DNA of 58,677 nt from Marinobacterium rhizophilum DSM 18822 (lineage in GTDB: Bacteria > Pseudomonadota > Gammaproteobacteria > Pseudomonadales > Balneatricaceae): contig NZ_KB899118.1 of the NCBI RefSeq assembly GCF_000378045.1, positions 1 through 58,677 on the forward strand, in the 5' to 3' direction. This document shows, piece by piece, positions 42,004-52,531 of this stretch. Position 1 is the first letter of the stretch. Each line of letters starts with the position of its first letter. A program made the position numbers and the translations under genes. Under the pieces are notes generated by a model, which saw only the letters and a list, made by a program, of their open reading frames with translations, did not search any database and was not told the origin of the DNA.

Positions 42004-42082
42004 GCGCCTTTCCCCTTCGAGTATTCCCATACCGGCAGACGACAAAACAACAGCAGACGCCACAAGACGTGGCGCAGACGGA

Positions 42083-42796
42083 TCAGCTGAAAATGCTTTG
42101 CAGGTCGATAGCGCTGTGGCTGCCGGAGGTAAGGTCGAGCTGCTCTTCCAGGTGGTCAAGGTGCTCGATCATCAGCTCCACCGCCCGCGCTGCATCCTGC
42201 TGGGCGAATGCCTCGATCAAGCCCCGGTGCTCGCAGCAGGGATGGGCCGCGGTCTGCTCAGCGTGGCGGGCACTGGCTCGCTGGTACTGGGCAATAATCA
42301 GTGAGGTTCGGGAAATGATTTCGCGCAAAAACTGGTTCAATACGGGCTTGTCTGCCAGCTCACCGATCTTCAGGTGGAACTCGCCGGACAGGCGAATACG
42401 CCGATTCAGGTTACCCTCGCGGTGTGCCTGCTCTTCCAGCTCGACATGCTCGTCCAGGGCGCGCTGCTTGTCGCTGGAGAAATTCAACGCCAGCTCGCGC
42501 ACCAGCTCGGTCTCAATCAGGCGCCGGGCCTGAAAAACCTCCCGCGCCTCTTTCACCGTCGCCTTGGCGACATAGGCCCCGCTGTTGGGAACCAGATTGA
42601 CCAGGTTATGGTGCGCAAGACGCTGCAGCACCTTACGAATACCGCCACGACTGGTCTGGAAAACCTCACACAGGTCCTCTTCCTTGAGGCGGGTACCCGG
42701 CTGAAGCTTGCGCTCCATGATGGCAGACCAGATACGATCGTATACTGCGTCTGCGCCGGGCTTGGTATCATTTTTACGAATGCTGGTTTTGGTCAT
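42083..42796 (-). CDS. GntR-family regulator, FCD subfamily
   Basis: A 237-residue regulator. Winged helix: AVYDRIWSAIMERKLQPGTRLKEEDLCEVFQTSRGGIRKVLQRL, then LVNLVPNSGAYVAKA. The FCD domain has SGEFHLKIGELADKPVLNQF and CCEHRGLIEAFAQQD, where the histidines usually hold a metal. Start at 42796 is taken as the first ATG close to the HTH; a longer frame begins at 42841 without an RBS. It is convergent with TRAP system 4 and may govern that operon and the divergent NCS1 permease gene. It differs clearly in sequence from the GntR protein at 29699. Confidence 0.88.
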   Translation of the reverse strand: MTKTSIRKNDTKPGADAVYDRIWSAIMERKLQPGTRLKEEDLCEVFQTSRGGIRKVLQRLAHHNLVNLVPNSGAYVAKATVKEAREVFQARRLIETELVRELALNFSSDKQRALDEHVELEEQAHREGNLNRRIRLSGEFHLKIGELADKPVLNQFLREIISRTSLIIAQYQRASARHAEQTAAHPCCEHRGLIEAFAQQDAARAVELMIEHLDHLEEQLDLTSGSHSAIDLQSIFS

Positions 42797-42967
42797 GGCT
42801 CTTTTCAAAGGTCTTGAAGCAAGTACGCCACCGGCAGTCATTGCACGATAGCGGTGACATTATGAGTCTACACAATATTCAACAATGCCCGAGAATCATG
42901 CTGTAACACAATCTCTGCTTTGCATTATCGCACAGCTTTGCCAGCAGGCTCTGAACAGAAGCCGGTT

Positions 42968-43693
42968 TCAGTCCGCGTCTGACTCGGGTAGCTGCCAGTT
43001 AATCGGCGTACGGCCCCGCGCCTTCAGGAAAGCGTTGGCCTGGCTAAAATGCCGACAGCCAAAGAACCCCCGATGCGCCGCCAGCGGCGATGGGTGCGGC
43101 GCCTTCAGCACAAGGTGACGCTCGGTATCGATAAAAGCACCCTTCTTCTGGGCATAACTACCCCATAACATGAACACCACATCACGGCAGTGCTCATTGA
43201 TGGCGTGAATCACCCGATCGGTAAATACCTCCCAGCCCCGGCCTTGATGGGAAGCCGCCAGCCCCTGCTCCACCGTGAGTACAGCATTGAGCAACAGCAC
43301 GCCCTGGCGTGCCCAGCTTTCGAGGCAGCCATGCTGTGCCGGCGTGATGCCAAGATCCGCCTGCAATTCCTTGTAGATGTTACGCAGGGACGGCGGCAGC
43401 TTCACGCCGGGCTGTACTGAGAAACTGAGGCCGTGCGCCTGACCCGGCTGATGGTAGGGGTCCTGCCCCAGAATCACCACTTTCACCTGGTCCAGCGAGG
43501 TGGCCTGGAGTGCATGCAGCCAGTTCGCGGGCGCCGGATAGATAACTTTCCCCTGTTGCAGCTCAGTCTGCAGAAAGCGCTGCAGCGCCTGCATGTAGGG
43601 CTTTTCCAGCTCAGGGCCGAGCAATGCCTGCCAGTCTGGCTGCAGCGACAGTTGCATCTGCCTGTTGTCGGGGGTGAGCCATTGCATGGGCAT
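42968..43693 (-). CDS. ung: Uracil-DNA glycosylase
   Basis: A 241-residue family 1 uracil-DNA glycosylase, which removes uracil from DNA in base excision repair. The catalytic water-activating motif [22 protein letters not shown] is near residues 72-93 (Asp78) and the DNA-minor-groove motif [16 protein letters not shown] is near the C-terminus. Length is close to the E. coli enzyme (229). Start at 43693 directly follows the upstream stop codon; an ATG further in (43657) is possible. It is paired with the small membrane protein gene upstream on the same strand. Confidence 0.95.
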   Translation of the reverse strand: MPMQWLTPDNRQMQLSLQPDWQALLGPELEKPYMQALQRFLQTELQQGKVIYPAPANWLHALQATSLDQVKVVILGQDPYHQPGQAHGLSFSVQPGVKLPPSLRNIYKELQADLGITPAQHGCLESWARQGVLLLNAVLTVEQGLAASHQGRGWEVFTDRVIHAINEHCRDVVFMLWGSYAQKKGAFIDTERHLVLKAPHPSPLAAHRGFFGCRHFSQANAFLKARGRTPINWQLPESDAD

Positions 43694-43694
43694 A

Positions 43695-44141
43695 TCAGAG
43701 TTGTCCACTATCCTTGATGGCGCCATTGGCATCGCGCAAGGCCTTCACCACGCGACCATGGTAGATCGAGTAGTAACGCAAATGACCGGGGGCATGGGCG
43801 AAAAAGCCCGATATCAAAATGGCCAGCACAAACACCGGCGCCAGCAGTGCAGGCCAGGGCAGTACGAGCCCCAGCAGCAGCACTTTCAGCATGATGGCCT
43901 GACCCCGCAGCTGCAGCAGCCAGATGCCATCGCAGTAGAGCTCGATCAGCACCATGGCCAGCCCTGCACCAAAGCCCAGCCATAGAAAGCCGAGCCATTG
44001 CGCTGTTGGCAACTGATAGAGGAAGTGGCCCGCAAGGCCCGCAACCCCCACCAGGTGCAGGCTGCGCAGCGCGATGTTGAGGTAGCGCTTGCCCGGCACC
44101 CTGCGCGAGGGCGACGGGAACAGCAGGCTCGATGCAGCCAT
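43695..44141 (-). CDS. Uncharacterised small membrane protein
   Basis: A 148-residue protein with four hydrophobic segments (about residues 24-43, 48-65, 78-98 and 100-116) and a soluble C-terminal tail of 30 residues ([20 protein letters not shown]). No signal peptide or family motif that I recognise. It lies between lysS (24 bp upstream) and ung (overlapping stop/start spacing), so it is likely transcribed with lysS or ung. Confidence 0.7.
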   Translation of the reverse strand: MAASSLLFPSPSRRVPGKRYLNIALRSLHLVGVAGLAGHFLYQLPTAQWLGFLWLGFGAGLAMVLIELYCDGIWLLQLRGQAIMLKVLLLGLVLPWPALLAPVFVLAILISGFFAHAPGHLRYYSIYHGRVVKALRDANGAIKDSGQL

Positions 44142-44165
44142 ATTCAGGCGAAAACGCGGCTGTAT

Positions 44166-45674
44166 TTACAGACGCGGGCGCATGGCCGGGAACAGGATGA
44201 CATCGCGGATCGACGGCGAATCGGTGAACAGCATCACCAGGCGGTCGATACCGATGCCCTCGCCCGCGGTCGGCGGCAGGCCGTATTCCAGCGCATTGAT
44301 GTAGTCGGCATCGTAATGCATGGCTTCGTCATCCCCGGCGTCCTTCTCGGCCACCTGGGCGCGGAAGCGCTCGGCCTGGTCTTCCGCATCGTTCAACTCG
44401 GAGAAGCCGTTGGCCAGCTCGCGGCCGCCGACGAAGAACTCGAAGCGGTCGGTGACGAAGGGGTTTGCATCGTTGCGACGCGCCAGCGGGCTGACTTCGG
44501 TCGGATACTCGGTAATGAAGGTCGGCTGATCCAGGCGGTGCTCGACCGTCTTTTCAAAGATCTCGATCTGCACCTTGCCCAGACCCCAGCTGTCCTTGAC
44601 GTTGATGTCCAGACGCTGCGCGATCTGGCGCGCGGCAAAGTCATCGGCCAGGGCGGCAGCGGTGATATCCGGGTTGTAGTGCAGGATGGAGTCGAACACC
44701 GACAGCCGGGTGAACGGCTTGGACAGGTCGTATTCGAAGCGCTCCAGCACCTCGCCGTCTTCGTTGCGTACGGTATTCACCAGGGTCGTGGTGCCGAGCA
44801 CTTCCTGCGCAACGCTGCGCAGCATGTCTTCGGTCAGGTCCATCAGGTCCTTGTAGTCGGCATAGGCCTGGTAGAACTCGATCATGGTGAACTCGGGGTT
44901 GTGCCGCGTGGACAGCCCTTCGTTGCGGAAGTTGCGGTTGATCTCGAACACCCGCTCGAAGCCGCCCACCACCAGCCGCTTGAGGTACAGCTCCGGCGCG
45001 ATACGCAGGTACATGCCGATATCCAGTGCATTGTGGTGCGTCACGAACGGACGGGCCGACGCGCCGCCGGGAATGGCCTGCAGCATCGGCGTCTCGACTT
45101 CCAGGAAGCGGCGCTCGGTCAGGAAGCGGCGAATACCGGACACGATGCCCGAGCGCACTTCGAACACCCGGCGCGACTGCTCGTTGGTGATCAGGTCGAC
45201 ATAGCGCTGACGGTAGCGCATTTCGGTGTCCTGCAGCCCCTTGTGCTTGTCGGGCAGCGGACGCAGGCTCTTGGTCAGCAGCTGGCAGTTTTCCATGTCG
45301 ACAAACAGGTCGCCCTTGCCGGACTTGTGCAACACGCCGTTGATGGCAACGATGTCGCCCAGATCCAGCGTTTTGGCAAACGGCCGTGCCGCCTTGTTGA
45401 CGTACAGCTGGATGCGGCCGGTCATGTCCTGCAGCACGATAAAGGCACCGCGGTTGAGCATCACGCGCCCGGCAACCGACACCCGATATCCCAGCGCTTC
45501 CAGCTCTTCCTTGGTCTTCTCGCCGTAGGCCTGCTGCAGGTCCTGCGCATAGCTGTCGCGGCGGAAGTCGTTGGGGAAGGCATTGCCCTGTTCGCGCAGG
45601 CCATTGAGTTTTTCGCGGCGCTCGGCAATCAGGCGGTTTTCGTCTTGCGCGGCGGCTGGGGTAGTCTCGGACAT
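44166..45674 (-). CDS. lysS: Lysyl-tRNA synthetase, class II
   Basis: A 502-residue class IIb aminoacyl-tRNA synthetase that charges tRNA-Lys. The N-terminal OB-fold anticodon-binding domain covers about residues 60-170 ([20 protein letters not shown]), and the catalytic domain contains motif 2 [20 protein letters not shown] and motif 3 [13 protein letters not shown] near the C-terminus. Length matches E. coli LysS (505). It follows prfB on the same strand, the classical prfB-lysS order. A GC-rich hairpin (GGCCCGC/GCGGGCC, 45721-45739) without T-tract lies between the two genes. Confidence 0.97.
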   Translation of the reverse strand: MSETTPAAAQDENRLIAERREKLNGLREQGNAFPNDFRRDSYAQDLQQAYGEKTKEELEALGYRVSVAGRVMLNRGAFIVLQDMTGRIQLYVNKAARPFAKTLDLGDIVAINGVLHKSGKGDLFVDMENCQLLTKSLRPLPDKHKGLQDTEMRYRQRYVDLITNEQSRRVFEVRSGIVSGIRRFLTERRFLEVETPMLQAIPGGASARPFVTHHNALDIGMYLRIAPELYLKRLVVGGFERVFEINRNFRNEGLSTRHNPEFTMIEFYQAYADYKDLMDLTEDMLRSVAQEVLGTTTLVNTVRNEDGEVLERFEYDLSKPFTRLSVFDSILHYNPDITAAALADDFAARQIAQRLDINVKDSWGLGKVQIEIFEKTVEHRLDQPTFITEYPTEVSPLARRNDANPFVTDRFEFFVGGRELANGFSELNDAEDQAERFRAQVAEKDAGDDEAMHYDADYINALEYGLPPTAGEGIGIDRLVMLFTDSPSIRDVILFPAMRPRL

Positions 45675-45750
45675 CGGGGAACCTTGGTCTGTAAAACGTT
45701 GAATACGGGTCTATCGGGCCGGCCCGCGGGGAGCGGGCCCTGGGCCTGCG

Positions 45751-46845
45751 TTATAAACCGGCCTTGAGGCTGGCTTCAATAAACATGTCCAGATCGCCAT
45801 CCAGCACACGGTCGCAGTTCGATGTTTGCACACCGGTACGCAGATCCTTGATGCGGCTGTCATCCAGCACGTAGGAGCGGATCTGGCTGCCCCAGCCGAT
45901 ATCGGCCTTGGAGTCTTCCAGCGCCTGCGCCGCTTCCGAGCGTTTGAGCATTTCGAGCTCATACAGCTTGGAGCGCAGCTGCTTCATACAGAAATCCTTG
46001 TTCTGGTGCTGCGAGCGCTGGCTCTGGCACTGCACGACCGTGTTGGTCGGCACATGGGTGATACGCACCGCCGACTCGGTCCGGTTGACGTGCTGACCAC
46101 CGGCACCCGAGGCACGGTACACATCCACGCGCAGGTCGGCCGGGTTGATGTCGATCTCGACGTTGTCGTCGATTTCAGGCGACACGAAAACGGACGCAAA
46201 GGACGTATGGCGGCGACCGCCGGAATCGAACGGCGACTTGCGCACCAGGCGGTGTACGCCGGTTTCGGTACGCAGCCAGCCAAAGGCGTACTCGCCCTCG
46301 AAACGGATAGTGGCACTCTTGATACCCGCCACGTCACCTTCGGAGACTTCGACCAGCTCGGTCTTGAAGCCCTTGTCTTCACCCCAGCGCAGGAACATGC
46401 GCAGCATGATGTTGGCCCAGTCCTGCGCCTCGGTGCCGCCGGAGCCGGACTGGATATCCAGAAACGCGTTGTTGATATCGGCTTCGCCGGAGAACATGCG
46501 ACGGAACTCGAGGGTTTCCAGGCGCGCAACCAGCGCAGCCACTTCCTTCTCGACCTCGGCGACGGTGTCTTCGTCGTCTTCCTCTACGGCCATGTCCAGC
46601 AGTTCGCGGGCATCGGCCGCGCCGCTTTTCAGCGCATCCAGGGTCTGCACCACGTCTTCGAGCTGCGCGCGCTCGCGGCCCAGTTTCTGGGCGTTGGCAG
46701 GATCATCCCACACAGAGGGAGATTCAAGTTCGCGCTCCACCTCTTCCAGACGTTCTTTCTTGACGTCATAGTCGAGATATACACGCAGGGAGCCGGCGCG
46801 CTCGCCGATATCCTTCAGGGCGTTGATGATCGGGTTGATTTCCAT
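45751..46845 (-). CDS. prfB: Peptide chain release factor 2, without programmed frameshift
   Basis: A 364-residue class I release factor that reads UAA and UGA stop codons. Start [18 protein letters not shown] matches other RF2 proteins. The recognition tripeptide SPF is in [12 protein letters not shown] and the peptidyl-hydrolase GGQ is in [14 protein letters not shown]. Most bacteria carry an in-frame UGA after about codon 25 (YL-stop-D) that forces a +1 shift. Here the reading frame runs straight through [12 protein letters not shown], with CTC GAC at that place, so no frameshift is needed. The frame opens far upstream (47376), but that portion is not homologous. Confidence 0.96.
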   Translation of the reverse strand: MEINPIINALKDIGERAGSLRVYLDYDVKKERLEEVERELESPSVWDDPANAQKLGRERAQLEDVVQTLDALKSGAADARELLDMAVEEDDEDTVAEVEKEVAALVARLETLEFRRMFSGEADINNAFLDIQSGSGGTEAQDWANIMLRMFLRWGEDKGFKTELVEVSEGDVAGIKSATIRFEGEYAFGWLRTETGVHRLVRKSPFDSGGRRHTSFASVFVSPEIDDNVEIDINPADLRVDVYRASGAGGQHVNRTESAVRITHVPTNTVVQCQSQRSQHQNKDFCMKQLRSKLYELEMLKRSEAAQALEDSKADIGWGSQIRSYVLDDSRIKDLRTGVQTSNCDRVLDGDLDMFIEASLKAGL

Positions 46846-47152
46846 CGCTTGCGTTCGATACTCGCAGATTAGAAAAGGGCGGTATTTTAACCGATCCGCC
46901 GGTGGCTTTAAATGATCTTTACGGTCGCAGGCAACCGCACAGCCAATCTGGCCCTCAAAAGGGTCCCGCAGCGCGATAGCGATGTGGGATATTCTCGGGC
47001 GGCAGCCCCCTAAAGCGATGCCCCGAGCGGGATCTGCGGCACGTCTAAACACAGCTAACTGCTTATTTTGGAAGTATACTTTCCACCCATGTGAGCGACA
47101 CGGGCTTGCGACACAGCGCGGCAATGACAGTACCAGTGGACGGGAGCGCCAG
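46846..47152. other. Divergent promoter region prfB/nhaD
   Basis: A 307-bp region between divergent core genes. AT-rich around 46860-46920 and 47050-47085. No specific operator or RNA motif was recognised. Confidence 0.45.
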
Positions 47153-48703
47153 ATGGAACCGAGCAACACAAAAAAAACCACCGCCTTGCGCCCGCGTGAT
47201 TTCGCCTCTGCGCAGGTGTCAGCGGGTCCGGCGAGCCTGCGGGCAACGCCGCTGGGGTTGTTGCTGGGGTTAGTGGGCCTGTGCAGCCTGCTGGGTGCTG
47301 CGCCTGCGCTGGCCTCCACCGTTTCTGCGGGCGCGGTGCCTGATCTCACCACCAGCCTGTACGGCGTACTGGCCATCCTGATCTTTGTACTGGCCTACAT
47401 CTTTGTCATCGGCGAAGAGTTTTTTCTGCTGCGCAAATCCAAGCCCATGATTGCCGCGGCCGGCCTGATCTGGCTGCTGACAGGCGTCGCCTATGCCGTG
47501 CATGGCGACACCGAAACAGCCGGCCCGGCGCTGCAGCACAACATTCTCGAATACGCCGAGATGTTTCTCTTCCTGCTGGCGGCGATGACCTTTGTCACCA
47601 CGCTGGAGGAACGCCAGGTTTTCGGCGCACTGCGCACCTGGCTGATTGTGCGCCAGTTCAGCCTGCGCCAGGTGTACTGGATTACCGGTGCCCTGGCCTT
47701 CGCACTCTCACCGGTGGCCGACAACCTGTCCACCGCCCTGCTGATGGGCGCCGTCGTGCTGGCCGTGGGCAACGGCAATCGCCAATTCGTGACGGTGGGC
47801 AGCATCAACATCGTGATTGCCGCCAATGCCGGCGGCGCCTTCAGCCCATTTGGCGACATCACGACGCTGATGGTCTGGCAGGAGGGCCTGGTGCCGTTCA
47901 ACGAATTTGGCCGGCTGTTTCTGCCCTCGCTGGTCAACTGGCTGGTGCCGGCGCTGCTCATGTACCGGGTGGTAGAACAGGCACCGCCGGCCTCCGACCA
48001 GAACGGCCATACATATATGCGCCGTGGCGCCCTGCCCATTATCGGCATCTTCCTGTGCACCATCATCAGCTCGGTGCTGATCAACAGCCGCCTGCACCTG
48101 AGCCCAGCACTGGGCATGATGACCGGTCTTGGCATCCTGAAACTCTACGGCTACTGGCTGGCCCGGCGCGAGCCTGCGCTGCGCGATGCCGGCCACCTGA
48201 GCCAGCACCAGGCGGAAAACATCGCCAGCATGGAACCCTCGCAGGGCGATCACACCGACGTGGTGCGCCGCTTTGACATCTTCCACGTGGTGGAGCGCGC
48301 CTCCTGGGACACACTGATGTTCTTCTACGGCGTGGTGCTCGCCGTGGGTGGCCTGGCACAACTGGGTTACCTGAGCCTGGCCTCCGAGCATGTCTATGGC
48401 ACCCTGGGGCCCACGCTGGCCAATATTGCTGTCGGGGTACTCTCGGCGGTGATCGACAACATTCCGGTCATGCTGGCGGTACTGCGCATGGCGCCGGACA
48501 TGGACCTGGCCCAGTGGCTGCTGGTGACCCTCACCGCCGGTGTCGGCGGTTCGCTGCTGTCGATCGGCTCGGCCGCAGGCATTGCCCTGATGGGTCAGGC
48601 CCACGGCGTCTATACCTTCATGAGCCACCTGCGCTGGTGCTGGGCCATCGCCCTGGGCTACGGCCTGAGCGTGCTGTGTCACCTGTGGATAAGCGGCATC
48701 TGA
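47153..48703 (+). CDS. nhaD: Na+/H+ antiporter, NhaD type
   Basis: A 516-residue ion transporter with about 12 helices that exports Na+ for H+. After a hydrophilic N-terminus, helices begin near residue 35. Family hallmarks are [41 protein letters not shown] and, near the C-terminus, [13 protein letters not shown] with [18 protein letters not shown]. NhaD is common in marine and halophilic gammaproteobacteria. Start at 47153 is backed by GGGAG six bases upstream. The final codons overlap the start of the MFS gene by one base (TGATG). Confidence 0.93.
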   Translation: MEPSNTKKTTALRPRDFASAQVSAGPASLRATPLGLLLGLVGLCSLLGAAPALASTVSAGAVPDLTTSLYGVLAILIFVLAYIFVIGEEFFLLRKSKPMIAAAGLIWLLTGVAYAVHGDTETAGPALQHNILEYAEMFLFLLAAMTFVTTLEERQVFGALRTWLIVRQFSLRQVYWITGALAFALSPVADNLSTALLMGAVVLAVGNGNRQFVTVGSINIVIAANAGGAFSPFGDITTLMVWQEGLVPFNEFGRLFLPSLVNWLVPALLMYRVVEQAPPASDQNGHTYMRRGALPIIGIFLCTIISSVLINSRLHLSPALGMMTGLGILKLYGYWLARREPALRDAGHLSQHQAENIASMEPSQGDHTDVVRRFDIFHVVERASWDTLMFFYGVVLAVGGLAQLGYLSLASEHVYGTLGPTLANIAVGVLSAVIDNIPVMLAVLRMAPDMDLAQWLLVTLTAGVGGSLLSIGSAAGIALMGQAHGVYTFMSHLRWCWAIALGYGLSVLCHLWISGI

Positions 48704-49947
48704 TGCAGACACTTGTCCGGCTGTTCGTACCCTTCGCCCTGGGCTATTTCCTGTCCTACCTGTTCCGGGTCATCAGTGCCGTCGTGGCCCCGGCCCTGAC
48801 CGCAGAACTGCAGCTGGATGCCGCCACCCTGGGACTGATTTCCAGCAGTTACTTTCTAACCTTTGCCGCCTGCCAGGTTCCCCTGGGCGTGCTGCTCGAT
48901 CGCATCGAAGTGCGCAAGCTCGCCGCCGCACTGCTGCTTTTTGCCGCGGCCGGCAGCCTGGTTTTCGCCCGGGCGGACTCGGCGCTTGAGCTGCTGATTG
49001 GACGCGGCCTGATCGGCATCGGCGTATCGGCCTGCCTGATGGCCGCGTTCAAGGCTTATGTCATCTGGCTGCCGCCGGCACGTCTGCCACTGGTCAACGG
49101 CCTGCAACTGGCCTGTGGCGGGCTGGGCGCCCTGGCAGCGACCTCACCGGTGGAATGGTTGCTGGGCTACACCAGCTGGCGGGGGCTTTTTCTTGGCATG
49201 GCGTTGCTATGCCTGCTGGTGTCCGCGCTGCTCTGGCTGCTGGTACCCAAAAGGCCAGTCACGCCGGACTCAGCCCAGCCCGCGCCGGCCAGGCTATCCG
49301 TAGGGCAGATCATGCTAGACCCGCGTTTCTACCGCGTGGCGCCTGCCAGCGTACTGGCCCAGTCCAGCTTCATCGCCTTGCAGTCACTCTGGATCGGCGC
49401 CTGGCTGCGGGATGTGATGCTGCTGTCCAGCAACGATACTGCCGACGTGCTCTTTGTCTGTGCCGCCGGCATGGTGGCAGGCTTCCTGCTGCTGGGGCTT
49501 ATCGCCGACCGCCTGCAGCACCTCGGCGTGACGCCGCGCAACCTGAGCCTCAGTGGCATCGGCGCCTTTGTATGCCTGCTGGTGCTGATACAGTTTGATC
49601 GCGGCGCACCCAACCTGCTGCTCTGGACCTTGCTGGGCTTTTTTGGAACCTCCGGAACCCTGATGTTCGCGAGCCTGACACAGCAGTTTCCACCCAGCCA
49701 GAGCGGCCGTGTGAGCACCAGCCTGAACCTGGGCATTTTTATCTGCGCCTTTGTCATGCAATGGGGTCTGGGGGGCATTATTCAGCTGTGGCCCGCAAAT
49801 GACGCCGGCCAGTATCCGGCCGAGGCCTACAGGGTTGCCTTTGGCATCGCCGCCCTGATTCCAGCCGCGGGGCTGCTCTGGTATGGCCTGGGCGTGTGGC
49901 GCCCTCAGACGGACAGGCCCGCCAAGCCAAACTCGGCCAGCACCTGA
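48703..49947 (+). CDS. MFS transporter
   Basis: A 414-residue major facilitator protein with 12 predicted helices. After the first helix (LFVPFALGYFLSYLFRVISAVVAP) comes the loop motif GVLLDRIEVRKLAAALLL near residues 63-80. The sequence type, with SSYFLTFAACQVPLGVLLDR, is shared with organic-anion and sugar-acid MFS carriers. The start overlaps the nhaD stop, suggesting translational coupling with the antiporter, perhaps to use Na+/H+ balance together; this is inference. The 3' end overlaps the convergent flavodoxin gene by 43 bp. Confidence 0.87.
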   Translation: MQTLVRLFVPFALGYFLSYLFRVISAVVAPALTAELQLDAATLGLISSSYFLTFAACQVPLGVLLDRIEVRKLAAALLLFAAAGSLVFARADSALELLIGRGLIGIGVSACLMAAFKAYVIWLPPARLPLVNGLQLACGGLGALAATSPVEWLLGYTSWRGLFLGMALLCLLVSALLWLLVPKRPVTPDSAQPAPARLSVGQIMLDPRFYRVAPASVLAQSSFIALQSLWIGAWLRDVMLLSSNDTADVLFVCAAGMVAGFLLLGLIADRLQHLGVTPRNLSLSGIGAFVCLLVLIQFDRGAPNLLLWTLLGFFGTSGTLMFASLTQQFPPSQSGRVSTSLNLGIFICAFVMQWGLGGIIQLWPANDAGQYPAEAYRVAFGIAALIPAAGLLWYGLGVWRPQTDRPAKPNSAST

Positions 49948-50441
49948 GGCAGCCAGGTCGCAAGCCGGGCATCCGTTTCGCTGCGCTGGCTGTCTTCATC
50001 CAGCGCCAGCCCGACAAAACTGCGGCCATCGGCGTTCAGCGCCAGCGAAGCCTCGAAGTCGTACTCATCGCTATTGGGCCAGGTGCCGACAAAGCGGGCA
50101 CCGCAGCGCTGCAGCCGCTCATGCAGCAAGCCCATGGCATCGAGATACCATTGCGAATACCCCAGCTGGTCTCCCAGTCCGAACAGCGCACAGTGACGCC
50201 CGCGCAAATTAAGCGCGTCCAGCTCGGGCCAAAACTCTTGCCAGTCCAGCTGCTGCTCGCCAAAGTCCCAGGTGGAAATACCGAAAATCAGGTAATCGTA
50301 TTCATCCAGCCCGGCCAGAGCCGTAGCGGCAATATCGTGCAGGTCAATCAGGCCGGGGCCTGCAAGCTGCGCGATACGCTCGGCAACAGACGCCGTGTTA
50401 CCCGTCGTGGAGCCGTAGAACAGCCCAATAGGTGCAATCAT
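49905..50441 (-). CDS. Flavodoxin (FldB-like)
   Basis: A 178-residue FMN electron carrier. The phosphate-binding loop is FYGSTTGNTASVAERI near residues 9-24; isoalloxazine-contact loops are GISTWDFGEQQLDWQEFW and LGDQLGYSQWYLDAMGLL. Length and the GYSQWYLDAM pattern fit long-chain flavodoxin, nearer to E. coli FldB than FldA. Start at 50441; a frame to 50477 lacks support. It is convergent with the MFS gene and overlaps its 3' end. Confidence 0.9.
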   Translation of the reverse strand: MIAPIGLFYGSTTGNTASVAERIAQLAGPGLIDLHDIAATALAGLDEYDYLIFGISTWDFGEQQLDWQEFWPELDALNLRGRHCALFGLGDQLGYSQWYLDAMGLLHERLQRCGARFVGTWPNSDEYDFEASLALNADGRSFVGLALDEDSQRSETDARLATWLPQVLAEFGLAGLSV

Positions 50442-50530
50442 CAAAATCCGGATCAAGAATACAGGCGGGAAAAACAACAGCAGCGATGCCGCAGCCCAGG
50501 GGCTGCGACAGGGTCAGAGCACAGTGCGCC

Positions 50531-50866
50531 TTACTTCGATTGGCTTTGGTTAAAGGCCTCGAGGCTGCTCTGGGTAATCTTTTCGATGGCGGTGCGTGCT
50601 TCCTGCAGCGCTTTGAGGTTCTGTTCGCCCACGCTGCGCAGGGTATCTTCCAGTTCCTTGGCGTAGGCTTTCTGCAGTTCCAGCAGATCCGTCGCGTTCT
50701 GGCATTTCTGCATTTCCCGCGTCTGCTGAATCGTCGCCTCGATGCAGGACTTGGTGCACTCCATCTGCTGGCGGGTCAGTTCCTCAAGCATTTTGGTCTG
50801 GATATTGACAAGATCCTTGAACGGTTCCATTGACGAGCCGAATTGCTTGGTAAATTCTTGAAACAT
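50531..50866 (-). CDS. Phasin-family protein
   Basis: A 111-residue, almost wholly helical protein starting MFQEFTKQFGSSMEPFKDLV. The amphipathic pattern with ILEELTRQQMECTKSCIEA-like and KELEDTLRSVGEQNLKAL segments is that of phasins, which coat polyhydroxyalkanoate granules. No PHA synthase gene is in the window. Upstream AGGGTGA provides a ribosome binding site. The frame is open to 50950 but the phasin similarity begins at 50866. Confidence 0.8.
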   Translation of the reverse strand: MFQEFTKQFGSSMEPFKDLVNIQTKMLEELTRQQMECTKSCIEATIQQTREMQKCQNATDLLELQKAYAKELEDTLRSVGEQNLKALQEARTAIEKITQSSLEAFNQSQSK

Positions 50867-51038
50867 AACGGTCACCCTATGTGAGACAGGAACAATAATA
50901 CTGGAAGCCTGGAAGATGCTCGCTGAGGAATTAATACGATGAATCCTCACAAGTCTCTATAATACAGCACTCGAATCGGCATTGGGCAAGCTCAGTGTGG
51001 CATTAGCGTCAGACCCAGCCGACCAATCAGGAGTGGTT

Positions 51039-51431
51039 ATGCGTATATTACACACCATGTTGCGGGTCACCGACCTGCAGAAGTCAATCTCCTTCTATAC
51101 CGAGCTGATGGGCATGCGACTGCTGCGTCGCAAGGACTACCCGGAAGGCAAGTTCACCCTGGCCTTCCTCGGCTACGGCGATGAATCCGAAACGACTGCA
51201 CTCGAGCTGACGCACAACTGGGACATCACCAGCTACGAGCTGGGTACCGCCTACGGTCACATCGCCATTGAAGTCGATGATGTCTATGAGGCCTGTGACA
51301 GCATCAAGACCAAGGGTGGCCAGGTGGTACGCGAAGCCGGCCCCATGAAAGGCGGCAACAGCATACTGGCCTTCGTCAAGGACCCGGACGGCTACATGAT
51401 CGAGCTGCTGGACCGCAAGCGCCTGGACTAA
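51039..51431 (+). CDS. gloA: Lactoylglutathione lyase (glyoxalase I)
   Basis: A 130-residue VOC enzyme that converts the methylglyoxal-glutathione hemithioacetal to lactoylglutathione. Metal ligands are His5 in [10 protein letters not shown], Glu in TALELTHNW, His in [10 protein letters not shown] and Glu in [10 protein letters not shown], the H/E/H/E set of Ni-type glyoxalase I. Length agrees with E. coli GloA (135). Ribosome binding site CAGGAG lies 8 bases upstream. It has its own intrinsic terminator and a TATAAT at 50959-50964 upstream. Confidence 0.95.
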   Translation: MRILHTMLRVTDLQKSISFYTELMGMRLLRRKDYPEGKFTLAFLGYGDESETTALELTHNWDITSYELGTAYGHIAIEVDDVYEACDSIKTKGGQVVREAGPMKGGNSILAFVKDPDGYMIELLDRKRLD

Positions 51432-51453
51432 CGTCTAACGCTAGCCACCGAAC

Positions 51454-51486
51454 ACCGGTGCGCAGCCCTGTGCACCGGTCTTTTTA
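51454..51486 (+). terminator. Intrinsic terminator of gloA
   Basis: ACCGGTGCGCA pairs with TGTGCACCGGT (one G-T) around GCCC, followed by TCTTTTT. Confidence 0.9.
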
Positions 51487-51636
51487 CCTTGTTTCCCCTC
51501 CGTGTTTCAGGGTTCATTGCTGGCGACATTGACCCAGCTTCGCCTGTGCACGTTTTATCCACGGCTGTGCGCCGCTATAATGGCCGCCATTCTGAATTTT
51601 GAAGTACCCCAGCGATCCTAGGGAGCACCCTTTCCA

Positions 51637-52443
51637 ATGAGTAAACGAACACTCCTTGCAGCCGCCGGCCTGATACTGGGCCTGTACAACACACCACTGT
51701 TGGCGGCAGACCTGGGCCAGGCCAGCCGCGCCTTTGAAAACAAGGATTACAGTGCAGCGCTCGACGCCCTGGAACCCCTGAGCAAGGAAGGTGTGCCGGA
51801 CGCACTGAACATGCTTGGGCAGATGTATGAAAACGGCTGGGGCGTGAACAAGGATCTCGACAAGGCCGCCGCCCTGTTCAAGCGCGGTGCCAACCAGGGT
51901 CACCTGGAAAGCGTGAACGGCCTGCGCAGGCTGAAAAACCTCGAATACCGCAAGGAACTGGAAACCGTGCAGAAAAACGCCGAAGCCGGCGACGCCACTG
52001 CCCAGAACCGCCTTGGCGAAATGTACGAGTTCGGTTACGGCATTGAGCGCGACCCCAGCATGGCCTACAGCTGGTACCTGCGTGCGGCCGAGCAGAAGCT
52101 GGTGGCGGCGCAGCATAACATCGGCCGCTGCTACAACTTCGGCACCGGCGTGGAGCAGAACTTTACCGAAGCAGAACTCTGGTATCGCGAAGCCGCCAAA
52201 CAGGGGCACATGGATGCGATGTTTTTTCTCGGCACCCTGTACTCCAACGACCACGGCCTGGATCACAGTACCGATACCAACGTGATTGCGTACGCCTGGA
52301 TGCACAACTCCGCACAGCTGGGCAACGCCACCGCTGCGGCCATCGAAAAACGCCTGCTGATGAAACTTGACGAGACACAGACCCAGGCCGCCAAGACGCT
52401 GGCCGAGAAGTACCTCGACCAGTACGTGCGCCCTTTCAAGTAA
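51637..52443 (+). CDS. Sel1-repeat (TPR-like) periplasmic protein
   Basis: A 268-residue protein with a signal peptide (MSKRTLLAAAGLILGLYNTPLLA-A). It contains about five Sel1-like repeats, such as ALNMLGQMYENGWGVNKDLD, AQNRLGEMYEFGYGIERDPS and AQHNIGRCYNFGTGVEQNFT, each of about 36 residues forming a helix-turn-helix. Such proteins are scaffolds for protein-protein contacts in the envelope. The specific partner is unknown. It sits upstream of the RDD-family gene with an 88-bp gap. Confidence 0.88.
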   Translation: MSKRTLLAAAGLILGLYNTPLLAADLGQASRAFENKDYSAALDALEPLSKEGVPDALNMLGQMYENGWGVNKDLDKAAALFKRGANQGHLESVNGLRRLKNLEYRKELETVQKNAEAGDATAQNRLGEMYEFGYGIERDPSMAYSWYLRAAEQKLVAAQHNIGRCYNFGTGVEQNFTEAELWYREAAKQGHMDAMFFLGTLYSNDHGLDHSTDTNVIAYAWMHNSAQLGNATAAAIEKRLLMKLDETQTQAAKTLAEKYLDQYVRPFK

Positions 52444-52531
52444 CCTGCCCCCAGGCTCCTGTCCGGCATCAGGCCGCATTGCCCAGCGATGCGACCCGGT
52501 GTCGGCCGGCAGGAACTTTCCCGGAGACGTC

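Noticed and set aside
43694-43732. Longer start for ung at 43732
   Set aside because: It would overlap the upstream gene by 38 bp and adds residues not seen in other uracil-DNA glycosylases.
46773-46793. Programmed frameshift site in prfB
   Set aside because: Looked for CTTTGA with an upstream Shine-Dalgarno; the sequence is CTC GAC and the frame is continuous.
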